Shown in pieces: positions 1 through 7,907 of a stretch of 45,422 bases of DNA. Position 1 is the stretch's first letter, and every line of letters starts with the position of its first letter. The notes below the pieces were generated by a model. That model was not told the DNA's origin. It did not search any database and saw nothing but the letters and a program-made list of their open reading frames with translations. The translations under genes and the position numbers were made by a program. This DNA is from Acaryochloris sp. IP29b_bin.148 (GTDB taxonomy: Bacteria; Cyanobacteriota; Cyanobacteriia; Thermosynechococcales; Thermosynechococcaceae): positions 1 to 45,422 of the forward strand of contig NZ_JANQOY010000147.1 in assembly GCF_028285565.1 (NCBI RefSeq), in the 5' to 3' direction.

Positions 1-131
1 AATACTCTGGAATTGGCTAAAACTCAATTTACCAGAGATCGCATAAGTTTAACTTTGGAGGTTTTGAACCTTTTGATAAGTAAATCTTATTCAATATTAA
101 TGGATTAAGCGTATTGCATCTTTACTTGAGT

Positions 132-353
132 TTATATTTGTGGAGGCAGATACTTCAAATAGATGAGGATATTTTTCAATACATAAAGATCTTGTGCTTC
201 CAAACTTGGGCGCAATAATCGATCCAGCGGCATAGCTCCAGCGAGCCAGCAAGAATGGCTGATGTCTTTGGTGTAGGGCAGTTTCATGCCTTCGCCAGAG
301 AGCCAACTCTCTATCAATTCTGCTAATTTACAACATCCAGTTGATGACCTGGC
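132..353 (-). other. Coding-like open stretch, possible gene remnant
   Basis: The first 427 bases hold no confident gene. On the minus strand one frame stays open from about 353 down to a TAA at 132-134 and reads like ordinary protein, with segments such as LAELIESWLSGEG and LLRPSLEAQDLYVLKN. No ATG with a ribosome site precedes it, and a stop lies directly upstream at 354-356. It may be the tail of a decayed gene or a chance open frame. I do not recognise the family. The flanking DNA (1-130) is AT-rich and shows nothing else. Confidence 0.2.
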
Positions 354-427
354 TTATACTAACTTAAGTGGCATTTTGTAAAAAAATGCCAAATCACTTG
401 TTACACTTAGCACTCACACACACCTGC

Positions 428-979
428 ATGGGTTTTTGGAAAAGCTTATTCGGTGGATCTAATGGGGCATCTGCGCAAACATTAGTCCCTGTCAATGGTT
501 CGATCGGTCCAAGTCTATCGATTACAAATAACAATCGGGGTTCCAAAGTTACCCAGTCCAAAATTACCTTCAGTAAAGATCGCGACATTGATCTATACGA
601 GTTAGAGGAGCTGTGTGACGCGGTGGGATGGTCTCGTCGGCCCATTCGCAAGGTCAAGAAAGCCCTTAAATACAGCTTTATTGTCGTCTCCATGTGGGAA
701 CAGAGAGGAAGCTACAGGCGGCTGATTGGCTTCTCTCGGGCCACATCTGACCATACTTTTAATGCCACCATTTGGGATGTGGTAGTCCATCCAGACTTTC
801 AGGGCAAGGGGTTAGGCAAAGCCCTGATGAAGCAAATTATCAAAGAGCTACGTCGTGAAGATATTAGTAATATCACGCTGTTTGCAGACCCCCATGTCGT
901 CAACTTCTACCGCGATTTAGGGTTTATGCCCGATCCAGAAGGGATTAAGGGAATGTTCTGGTATCCCAATTTCCGGTAA
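428..979 (+). CDS. GNAT-family N-acetyltransferase
   Basis: This is a 183-residue GCN5-related acetyltransferase. The acetyl-CoA loop is visible as [16 protein letters not shown], with the Q-x-x-G-x-G pattern, followed by the closing strand [15 protein letters not shown]. It resembles the cyanobacterial relatives of the plant chloroplast NSI/GNAT enzymes. The frame is open from a GTG at 368, but the ATG at 428 gives the N-terminus [10 protein letters not shown], which fits this group better. The first ~50 residues are a low-conservation linker, so the catalytic domain fills the C-terminal two thirds. It converges on the TPR gene with only 17 bases between stops. The substrate (protein amine or small molecule) cannot be read from sequence. 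Confidence 0.85.
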   Translation: MGFWKSLFGGSNGASAQTLVPVNGSIGPSLSITNNNRGSKVTQSKITFSKDRDIDLYELEELCDAVGWSRRPIRKVKKALKYSFIVVSMWEQRGSYRRLIGFSRATSDHTFNATIWDVVVHPDFQGKGLGKALMKQIIKELRREDISNITLFADPHVVNFYRDLGFMPDPEGIKGMFWYPNFR

Positions 980-996
980 GGCGGGTTGGACTGTGA

Positions 997-1845
997 TCAA
1001 GCAAATAAGGCGTTTTGAAACCTTAAGTACACTTCAATGTACTGTGAGTCCAGCGTCATGGCTTGTCGTAGGGCAAAATTTGCATCTTGATACTCACCCA
1101 GTTCATAAAGAGCGGCTCCTAATCCCAAAAAACTCTCAGCATGGCGGCAGTTGAGTTGTGCAGATTGTTCAAACGCAGTAACAGCCTCTTCCTGAAAACC
1201 AATTTGGGCATGCGCTAATCCCAAGCCGTAATAGGCCGCTTGCAAATAAGGATTAAAATACATCGCCTTTTGATAGAAGAGAGCAGCTTCATCAAAGTTC
1301 TGGGTCTGATAAAGTGCACTCCCTAAATTGCAGTGAATTTGAGCGTTTTGAGGCACAAGATCTAAAGCTTGGTTATAAACGGCTATTGCTGCTGCAAAAT
1401 CTTTATCTTGGTAGAGAACACCGCCCAAACCGTTGTAGGCTGCAGCTAATGCAGGCTGTTTCTGAAGCGCCTGTTTAAAATTACTTTTGGCACCTGAATA
1501 ATCTGCTTGTTCATACTTATGAATACCACGACGTAACCAAACCGTTGCCCACGACGTATCATTCGTGTCCTCCATGGCGAGCATGGATTGCTCGATTAAG
1601 GTAGGTTGAATTTGGGTTGTGATTTCCGACAACCCCGTTGAATGGAGACAGGATTGCCCTTCGTGGTTTGTGTTAAAGGGATGTGCTGCTGTCGGATCAG
1701 AAGCATTTGGACAGAGGGTTGCTTCAATTTCCTGGGCAAGATTGAGTCCACGCCTGATAAAAGAGGAAGCTTGCTCATCCACGCTCGCTCGAAGAGACGG
1801 AAGATTAGTCTTCGACTTCGGTTGCCTGTTTGGACCCGCCGCCAT
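997..1845 (-). CDS. Tetratricopeptide-repeat protein
   Basis: This 282-residue protein has an unconserved N-terminal ~100 residues and then about five consecutive TPR units (roughly residues 103-275), recognisable by the repeating A-x-x-x-Y/F-x-x-A-L pattern, for example AAAIAVYNQALDLVPQNAQ and DEAALFYQKAMYFNP. TPR arrays are protein-binding scaffolds; no catalytic domain is visible. The ATG at 1845 lies 5 bases after the stop of the upstream J-domain gene, so the two are almost certainly co-transcribed and perhaps translationally coupled. A chaperone/scaffold partnership is inference from that spacing only. Confidence 0.8.
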   Translation of the reverse strand: MAAGPNRQPKSKTNLPSLRASVDEQASSFIRRGLNLAQEIEATLCPNASDPTAAHPFNTNHEGQSCLHSTGLSEITTQIQPTLIEQSMLAMEDTNDTSWATVWLRRGIHKYEQADYSGAKSNFKQALQKQPALAAAYNGLGGVLYQDKDFAAAIAVYNQALDLVPQNAQIHCNLGSALYQTQNFDEAALFYQKAMYFNPYLQAAYYGLGLAHAQIGFQEEAVTAFEQSAQLNCRHAESFLGLGAALYELGEYQDANFALRQAMTLDSQYIEVYLRFQNALFA

Positions 1846-1850
1846 TGTCG

Positions 1851-2537
1851 TTAGCCCATCTTGGTCTTTAGCTCATGGAGCTGCTGTTGAGCCATTGATA
1901 TTTCTTGATCAAAACGACGCGCCATCTCCAGTAATAAATCTTGGCCTAATTTTTCCAATTTTGAGGCTTTCATACGCAATTGATGTAGGTCTGACTGTGA
2001 GAGGGTTTGGAGTTTATCTTCAATCTGCTGTAATCGCTCCTGGCTTTGCGCAATTTGGCGAATAGTACGCACTAAATCGGCGGAGATGCCTTCGCCTTGA
2101 ACGGAGTCTGGGCTACTTTCCCAATCCTGCAGAATCGCGCGTAGTCGCTCTTCATTACCCGATTCATAGGCTTGATTCACTAATGCCATCAGTTGTTCCC
2201 GACGCGTCCGTTCTTCTGGATCGGTGGCTAAATCAGGATGAATTTGCTTGGCAATCTCCCGATACAGCTGTTTTAACCGTGCTGAGGGGTGAAATTTATG
2301 GTTGGACGCCATTAAGGTCAGGTACCGAGAGATTTGGGCATTGATGTGATCGAGTTCTTCTTGCCGAATCCCAACGACCTGCATATAGCGGGACTCAAAG
2401 GTATTGAGTTCCGCTTGAAAAGTCGCTAAATCTAACTCTTTTTGAGCTAATTGAGTTTCTAAATCAAGTAGCTCTACTTGCTTTTTCTGAAGTTCTAGTT
2501 CTTCTGGCGTCAATTGACGCACTAGACTACTACTCAT
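1851..2537 (-). CDS. J-domain-like protein with flanking coiled coils
   Basis: This 228-residue protein carries a short J-domain-like core at about residues 85-125. The line LKQLYREIAKQIHPDLATD holds the HPD tripeptide at 100-102 that stimulates DnaK ATPase. Residues 10-75 and 150-225 are rich in Glu, Gln, Leu and Lys with heptad character, so the J core sits between two predicted coiled coils rather than at the N-terminus as in DnaJ. There is no G/F region and no zinc finger. It heads a two-gene operon with the TPR gene. It is probably a specialised DnaK co-chaperone; the client is unknown. Confidence 0.75.
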   Translation of the reverse strand: MSSSLVRQLTPEELELQKKQVELLDLETQLAQKELDLATFQAELNTFESRYMQVVGIRQEELDHINAQISRYLTLMASNHKFHPSARLKQLYREIAKQIHPDLATDPEERTRREQLMALVNQAYESGNEERLRAILQDWESSPDSVQGEGISADLVRTIRQIAQSQERLQQIEDKLQTLSQSDLHQLRMKASKLEKLGQDLLLEMARRFDQEISMAQQQLHELKTKMG

Positions 2538-2658
2538 GGATTTTAAATAGTGCTGGAAAGAGATTTTGAATGGGTTGCAAAATAGAGCACATGCCCTGGC
2601 AAAACGGCAACGATTGTTGCTAAACCTCAGTTGAAAAGCCAGTTTTATCTAACTTAGC

Positions 2659-4209
2659 TTACTTCTTCGTCTGGATGAAAGAGAGTCTCCCCACTATGAT
2701 ACTGAGTCCCACGAAGCTCGGGAGGAGCCAATTTCCCCAACGGACATAGAGGGTTTGAGTTTGGCGGCGATAAATGGTCTCAGCATGAACCACAAAGGTT
2801 TGAGGGGACGAGCGCCACAGGGTTTGCCCATGGGGGTTAATCACACCTGAGTAACCGGTATTCGTCGATCGAACCGCCCAGCGATCGGTTTCTATCGCTC
2901 TCATCACATCGTGAGCATGGTGTTGGGCCATCATGCGGGTATTATACGGATCGTTATTAGATGCAGTGAGGATAAACTCACCCCCTTGGGCAGCTTGAGC
3001 CTGAAACAGTTGTGGAAAAGCAGAATCGAAACAAATCCCTGCGATCACAGGTCCCCAGGGCGTCACAAATCGTTGGTTACGCTTCCCCAAGTTCATCTGG
3101 GCACTCACGGGCGATAGTCGGCCAATCAGTCGACCCAATAAGGGCTCAAAGGGAATGTACTCTCCCAAGGGCACTAGCTTAATTTTGTTATAACGGCTAA
3201 AAATACTGCCATCGGGCAAAACAGTAATCAAACTCTGGGTAATCCGGTGATCGTCAGGCATAAAGCTGCCTAGCCAGGCCACCACCTGTTTTTCCTGAAT
3301 GGTGGCTGCCAAGGGCGGTTGATTCTGCCAGAGGAAGGGGAAAGCCCCCTCAGGGGTCAGTACGGCATCCACTCCTTGATCGGCCAGCTGACGGTAGCCA
3401 GACTCATAATTTTTTTGCCCCAGCTCAATCCCTTGCTTAAATAATTTGATGCGCGTGGGGATATTGCCTTGAATAATACCGATGGTGAGCGCGTTATCCT
3501 GATCGGCTATCAAGGGCTGAATATAGAGACTCCATCCCAGAAGATGCAGCCCTAAAAAGAGTGCGATCGCAGCCCCCTGATACCGCCATCGATACCGTAT
3601 CGTCGTCCAACTGGCGGCCAAGCATCCATTGACAGCTACCAAGGCGGCAGTAATCATCGTCGGGCCAGATAATTGGCCCAAATGCAGAATCACCAAATTC
3701 GCGGGACTTTGGGTATAGGCAAGGGATGTCCACCACAAGGGGGATTGGGTCCAAATCCATTCCAGGGCCGCCCACGCGACGGCTCCCGTCAGAATCCGAC
3801 TGTAAATGGGTAATCGAGGGGCGACCCAGGCTATAAAGCCAGCCCAAAGAGCCGTAATCACAGCACCATAGAGCGTTACAAAGACCCAACAGGCCACGGC
3901 AATGGTAATACTGGTCCACCACGACAGTCCCATCCAGGTCATGGGATGTAAGCCGGTTAGCCAAGACAGCGCTGCGCCTTGGTACCCAATCCCCCAAATC
4001 AACCCTAATCCCATTGCTCGACGAACCTTTCCCTGAGTCCGCATGACATAGGTCCACAGCGGCATCAGGCTGACCCAAGCCAACCACCAAGCATTGATCG
4101 GTGCCGGGATAATGCCCATGACCAGTCCCGTCAACCCGAGAAAGCCTAACTCTCGCATCCCGACGGTGGCGGGGTTCGGGTGAACTCGTTTGGGAACAGG
4201 ATTATGCAC
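2659..4209 (-). CDS. lnt: Apolipoprotein N-acyltransferase
   Basis: Lnt transfers a third acyl chain to the N-terminal cysteine of lipoproteins at the periplasmic face of the inner membrane. The 516-residue protein has several membrane helices in its first ~235 residues and then a nitrilase-type domain. The expected triad is visible: Glu287 in LTPEGAF, Lys342 in YNKIKLVPLGEY and Cys393 in GICFDSAFP. Length is normal. One oddity is CFD after the catalytic cysteine where the family usually has CYE. The start is the ATG at 4209. A 121-base spacer separates it from the J-domain gene downstream; it contains only a small GCAAC/GTTGC hairpin. Confidence 0.92.
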   Translation of the reverse strand: MHNPVPKRVHPNPATVGMRELGFLGLTGLVMGIIPAPINAWWLAWVSLMPLWTYVMRTQGKVRRAMGLGLIWGIGYQGAALSWLTGLHPMTWMGLSWWTSITIAVACWVFVTLYGAVITALWAGFIAWVAPRLPIYSRILTGAVAWAALEWIWTQSPLWWTSLAYTQSPANLVILHLGQLSGPTMITAALVAVNGCLAASWTTIRYRWRYQGAAIALFLGLHLLGWSLYIQPLIADQDNALTIGIIQGNIPTRIKLFKQGIELGQKNYESGYRQLADQGVDAVLTPEGAFPFLWQNQPPLAATIQEKQVVAWLGSFMPDDHRITQSLITVLPDGSIFSRYNKIKLVPLGEYIPFEPLLGRLIGRLSPVSAQMNLGKRNQRFVTPWGPVIAGICFDSAFPQLFQAQAAQGGEFILTASNNDPYNTRMMAQHHAHDVMRAIETDRWAVRSTNTGYSGVINPHGQTLWRSSPQTFVVHAETIYRRQTQTLYVRWGNWLLPSFVGLSIIVGRLSFIQTKK

Positions 4210-4423
4210 GCGGCTTTTATGACGGAAGGTCTGCAGGCAGTTTAACGTGATTCAGTTGTTCTTAATCGATGTATCCAAAGCGTGATCACCTATCGAGCAG
4301 AGGGTGTCGATCACCGTACTATCCCTACTTTCAGGACCTCCATCGACTTCGTTATGCTGATGATTACAGCTCTGTTTACGCTTCTATTGCGATCGCACAT
4401 TTGTGCCAACACTTGAGGTTTTC

Positions 4424-4747
4424 ATGGATAACAACAATTTTCTCAAACAAATGTTGATGATTGGTGTCGGAACCACATCCTTTGTTGCTGATAAGCTGCG
4501 AGAAGTCAGTGATCAATGGGTGAATGAAGGGCGGCTCAATCCCGAGCAAGCCAAAGCATTTGTGGATGATCTCCTCCAGCAAATGCGTTCAGATCCAGGT
4601 GATTGGGAAGGCCAAATGGAACGCCAAGTTCGTAACATGATGCAAGATTTGGGCTTAGCACGACAAGCTGAAGTAGACGAATTGCGCGGTAGGATTGATC
4701 GGTTGGAACGGCAAGTGCGAGACTTAGAGAATAAACTGTGGCGGTAG
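4424..4747 (+). CDS. Phasin-like / conserved coiled-coil protein
   Basis: This acidic 107-residue protein resembles the small phasin-family proteins common in cyanobacteria. An N-terminal amphipathic stretch (MLMIGVGTTSFVADKL) is followed by a helical segment and a clear C-terminal coiled coil (ELRGRIDRLERQVRDLENKL). Phasins coat polyhydroxybutyrate granules in some bacteria, but many cyanobacterial members have no proven link to granules. The ATG at 4424 is preferred over the GTG at 4403. The 214 bases upstream (4210-4423) contain one HIP1 site (4389-4396) and no other gene that I can support. Confidence 0.7.
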   Translation: MDNNNFLKQMLMIGVGTTSFVADKLREVSDQWVNEGRLNPEQAKAFVDDLLQQMRSDPGDWEGQMERQVRNMMQDLGLARQAEVDELRGRIDRLERQVRDLENKLWR

Positions 4748-4806
4748 CCTCCCCAAACAGATAAGCCTTGCAAGCCGTTACTATTCAAATATGATTGGAG
4801 GAAAAC

Positions 4807-5337
4807 TTGCGTAATATCTTGATCAGTTTTGGGATTGTCCTCGTTTGTAGTGCCGTATTATTGGCTGCTCAACTCACTCAGGGCGCCACCGAAGTTTCTG
4901 CAGAGCCGATTCAAACCGTCCCATCTCCAACAACCGTTGCCGCTATTCCTGTTGCTCAAAACACAACTGATATGACTTCTAATGCAGACGATGCTGATTA
5001 CATCACCACCCCCTCTGGCTTAAAGTATCGCGACCTACAAGAGGGAACGGGTGAACAACCCCTGCTCGGCCAAATGGTAGTTGTTCATTACACGGGCACC
5101 TTAACCGATGGCAGTAAGTTTGATAGCTCTCGTGATCGCAACCAGCCCTTCTCCTTTCCCATTGGTAAAGGACGAGTGATCAAAGGTTGGGATGAAGGCG
5201 TGGCCTCTATGAAAGTCGGTGGTCGACGACAATTAGTAATTCCGCCAGAACTCGGTTACGGCGCTAGAGGTGCGGGTGGGGTTATTCCACCCAATGCCAC
5301 GCTCGTGTTTGATGTTGAATTACTCCGCATTCAGTAA
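4807..5337 (+). CDS. FKBP-type peptidyl-prolyl cis-trans isomerase, exported
   Basis: The enzyme catalyses proline isomerisation during protein folding. Residues ~70-176 form a complete FKBP domain with [31 protein letters not shown] and the ending [20 protein letters not shown]. An N-terminal hydrophobic segment ([20 protein letters not shown]) and a Ser/Thr-rich linker indicate export or anchoring, probably in the periplasm or thylakoid lumen. Start choice: no ATG is in frame. TTG at 4807 lies 5 bases after GGAGG (4797-4801) and gives MRNILISFG; the longer TTG at 4795 would bury the ribosome site. The upstream ATG at 4791 is out of frame and ends after seven codons. Confidence 0.9.
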   Translation: MRNILISFGIVLVCSAVLLAAQLTQGATEVSAEPIQTVPSPTTVAAIPVAQNTTDMTSNADDADYITTPSGLKYRDLQEGTGEQPLLGQMVVVHYTGTLTDGSKFDSSRDRNQPFSFPIGKGRVIKGWDEGVASMKVGGRRQLVIPPELGYGARGAGGVIPPNATLVFDVELLRIQ

Positions 5338-5355
5338 CATTAGACGCTAAAGAAC

Positions 5356-5381
5356 GGAGCGGAATCATAACATTTCGCTCC
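5356..5381. terminator. Hairpin between convergent FKBP and Lon-N genes
   Basis: GGAGCGGAAT (5356-5365) pairs with ATTTCGCTCC (5372-5381) across a 6-base loop: ten pairs including one G-U. It lies 18 bases past the FKBP stop and 42 bases past the facing Lon-domain stop. There is no strong T run, so a role as a two-way terminator or 3' stabiliser is inferred from position. Confidence 0.45.
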
Positions 5382-5423
5382 ATTGCCAGTCATTATTTCG
5401 CTAAACCCTTGCGTAACCAGGCT

Positions 5424-6083
5424 TCAAAGACTCTCAGGTTCTAATGTATCCTTCAAAACGGTACGCGCAGCCAAGTGGTTGCGCGTAGAGGTCAAAATCT
5501 CTGCTTCTCGCTCTAGACGGGCTTGAGTATCCTGCATTTCTAACAGCGATTGTTGTTCTAACGCTGCACCGTAGAAATTACTAGCCACCCAGTAGGAAAG
5601 CTCCACGGGCAAGTTCGGGATATCATCTGGCAGATTAATATCTTGTTCAGTTAACTTTGCCGAGAGTCTGACCACATCATGGAGCAACTGCTTGACATTT
5701 GTCGTTAGGGCTTGCAGATTTTGATCTTCCTGCAAGGGTTGATCTTCTATCCACTCCACTAAGCCCACTCGGTAAGGCTTCTCTCGAATATAATGCAGCA
5801 CCTTGAAGCGCTGTTGCCCTAGCGTTAAAATCATAATCCGATCGTCTGGAAGCCGCTCATGCTTGGTAATTTCAGCGCAACACCCCACCATTGCAGCTTC
5901 CCCTTTATTCTGGTCCCACATCAGCACTCCAAATTGGCGATCCGCTTCCAAAATGGTGTTCATCATAATGCGATAACGATATTCGAAAATATGCAGCGGC
6001 AAAGGGCGTCCTGGGAATAGGACGACGTCGGGCAGCGGAAAAAGCGGTAGCTCACGAACTGCGATGGAGGAGGGGATAGCCAT
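5424..6083 (-). CDS. Lon N-terminal (substrate-binding) domain protein
   Basis: The 219-residue protein is a stand-alone LON substrate-binding domain (the PUA-like fold of Lon residues 1-200). The signature is LPLFPLPDVVLFPGRPLPLHIFE at the N-terminus, then FGVLMWDQNKGE and DRIMILTLGQQRFKV. It has no AAA+ or protease domain. Such stand-alone proteins are widespread in cyanobacteria and plants; their job is not established. It lies downstream of rpsJ on the same strand with a 101-base gap, so it could be read through from the ribosomal operon. Confidence 0.85.
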   Translation of the reverse strand: MAIPSSIAVRELPLFPLPDVVLFPGRPLPLHIFEYRYRIMMNTILEADRQFGVLMWDQNKGEAAMVGCCAEITKHERLPDDRIMILTLGQQRFKVLHYIREKPYRVGLVEWIEDQPLQEDQNLQALTTNVKQLLHDVVRLSAKLTEQDINLPDDIPNLPVELSYWVASNFYGAALEQQSLLEMQDTQARLEREAEILTSTRNHLAARTVLKDTLEPESL

Positions 6084-6184
6084 TATTGAAGAGGAGAATG
6101 GAAAAAGTCTATCTATTCACTCTAGCCCAAGTCCCCTCAAGAATTCACAAACAATCGATAGAAAAAGGTTTGAGCCTACCAGAG

Positions 6185-6502
6185 TTAGAGCTTAACTTCA
6201 ATATCCACACCAGCGGGTAAGTCAAGCTTCATGAGGGCATCAATTGTTTTGGGAGACGGCTGGTAAATATCAACGATACGGCGATGCGTACGGGTCTCAA
6301 AATGCTCACGTGAGTCTTTATCAACGTGAGGCGATCTTAGAACGCAGTAAATTCGTCGACGGGTCGGTAGGGGGATGGGGCCGACGGGAGAGGCATTGGT
6401 GCGCTTGGCTGTTTCGACAATCTTGTCGCAAGAGGTATCCAATAAACGGTGGTCAAAGGCTTTCAGTCTGATCCGAATCTTCTGCTGCTGGAGAGTTGTC
6501 AT
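6185..6502 (-). CDS. rpsJ: 30S ribosomal protein S10
   Basis: S10 binds the 3' domain of 16S rRNA in the head of the small subunit and, as NusE, takes part in antitermination. The 105-residue protein has the full-family pattern: [17 protein letters not shown] near the start, [20 protein letters not shown] in the middle and [15 protein letters not shown] at the end. It is the last ribosomal gene of the rpsL-rpsG-fusA-tuf-rpsJ cluster. The 150-base spacer from tuf holds RNA-hairpin candidates. Confidence 0.97.
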   Translation of the reverse strand: MTTLQQQKIRIRLKAFDHRLLDTSCDKIVETAKRTNASPVGPIPLPTRRRIYCVLRSPHVDKDSREHFETRTHRRIVDIYQPSPKTIDALMKLDLPAGVDIEVKL

Positions 6503-6540
6503 AAGTTTATGAGTGTTAAGTTGTCAAGGTTCAGATTCAA

Positions 6541-6632
6541 CTGCATAAGGACATGCAGTGAGGGTTAGGGGGCCTTACCGATTTGCATATGGTTGCGGGT
6601 GATAATCGGTTGATCATCAATCACAACCATAT
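6541..6632 (-). promoter_or_regulatory. Paired hairpins in the tuf-rpsJ spacer
   Basis: Two structures fill the spacer. The larger pairs ATATGGTTG (6587-6595) perfectly with CAACCATAT (6624-6632), nine pairs with a 28-base loop that contains further self-complementary TGAT/ATCA segments. The smaller pairs CTGCAT (6541-6546) with ATGCAG (6553-6558) around a 6-base loop. In transcription order the large hairpin begins 20 bases after the tuf stop. Neither has a clear T run. They could be attenuator, processing-site or mRNA-stability elements setting the tuf:rpsJ ratio. Confidence 0.45.
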
Positions 6633-6652
6633 ACAAAACGAGGAATGGAGGG

Positions 6653-7882
6653 TTATTTCAAGATTTTGGAAACAACACCTGCACCCACAGTCCGGCCACC
6701 TTCGCGAATGGCAAAGCGCATTCCCTGTTCAATCGCAATGGGGTTAATCAATTCCACAGTCATTTTAATGCGGTCACCTGGCATCACCATCTCAGCGGCA
6801 CTGCCATCATCAGCGGTAAACGCGCTAATGGTCCCTGTGACATCTGTGGTTCTTACATAGAACTGAGGTCGATAGCCAGGGAAAAATGGGGTGTGGCGTC
6901 CACCCTCATCTTTCTTAAGGATATACACCTCAGATTCAAACTGAGTATGGGGGGTAATCGAACCAGGCTTGGCTAACACCATGCCTCGCTCAATATCCTC
7001 TTTTTGCACACCCCGCAACAGGAGGCCTACATTATCACCCGCCATTCCTTCGTCAAGGGTTTTTTGGAACATCTCAACGCCGGTCACGGTGGTGCTGCGA
7101 GTATCTCTAATCCCCACCAATTCAACGGTCTCGCCAACGACGACTTTCCCACGCTCGATCCGTCCAGTGGCAACGGTTCCACGACCCGTAATGGAGAAAA
7201 CGTCTTCAACAGCCATCAAGAAAGGCTTATCCACGTCTCTTTCAGGCGTAGGAATGTAGGCATCCACCTCTTCCATCAACTTGTAGATTTTGTCGACCCA
7301 CTCGTTGTCCCCTTTCTTCATGGAGTCGGCACCGTTAAGGGCTTCTAAAGCCATTAGGGCAGAACCAGAAACGATGGGAATATCATCTCCAGGAAAATCG
7401 TAGTCATTGAGGAGTTCTCGAACTTCTAGCTCGACCAACTCCAACAATTCCTCATCATCGACTTGGTCTTGCTTATTCATAAAGACCACGATGTTGGGTA
7501 CCCCGACCTGCTTGGCGAGCAGAATGTGCTCTCGGGTTTGAGGCATCGGACCATCGGCAGCTGAGACGACTAATACTGCTCCATCCATTTGAGCCGCACC
7601 CGTAATCATGTTTTTGACATAGTCAGCATGACCTGGGCAATCCACGTGAGCATAGTGGCGGTCTTCCGTCTCATACTCCACGTGAGCGGTGTTGATCGTA
7701 ATCCCTCTTTCCCGCTCTTCTGGGGCCGCATCAATGTCATCGTACTTCCTGGCTTTAGCTTGGCCAAGGGCAGCGAGAGACATGGTAATTGCTGCGGTCA
7801 AAGTGGTTTTACCATGATCAACATGACCAATGGTGCCAATGTTGACGTGGGGTTTTGTTCGTTCGAATTTTGCGCGTGCCAT
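6653..7882 (-). CDS. tuf: Elongation factor Tu
   Basis: EF-Tu is the GTPase that carries aminoacyl-tRNA to the ribosome. The 409-residue protein shows all G motifs: [20 protein letters not shown] and [10 protein letters not shown], then domains II and III ending in [17 protein letters not shown]. The length matches cyanobacterial EF-Tu, which has a short insert relative to E. coli. Cys82 (in HVDCPGH) is the residue reported as the redox-sensitive site in Synechocystis EF-Tu. The gene lies 25 bases after fusA. Confidence 0.98.
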   Translation of the reverse strand: MARAKFERTKPHVNIGTIGHVDHGKTTLTAAITMSLAALGQAKARKYDDIDAAPEERERGITINTAHVEYETEDRHYAHVDCPGHADYVKNMITGAAQMDGAVLVVSAADGPMPQTREHILLAKQVGVPNIVVFMNKQDQVDDEELLELVELEVRELLNDYDFPGDDIPIVSGSALMALEALNGADSMKKGDNEWVDKIYKLMEEVDAYIPTPERDVDKPFLMAVEDVFSITGRGTVATGRIERGKVVVGETVELVGIRDTRSTTVTGVEMFQKTLDEGMAGDNVGLLLRGVQKEDIERGMVLAKPGSITPHTQFESEVYILKKDEGGRHTPFFPGYRPQFYVRTTDVTGTISAFTADDGSAAEMVMPGDRIKMTVELINPIAIEQGMRFAIREGGRTVGAGVVSKILK

Positions 7883-7907
7883 GTATCAACTATTCCTTTT
7901 CGATGAA

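Noticed and set aside
997..1845. Glycosyltransferase or sensor domain in the TPR protein
   Set aside because: Only TPR units and an unconserved N-terminal lead are visible.
4269..4457. 62-codon plus-strand frame before the phasin-like gene
   Set aside because: It overlaps the phasin-like gene start in another frame and has no protein-like features.
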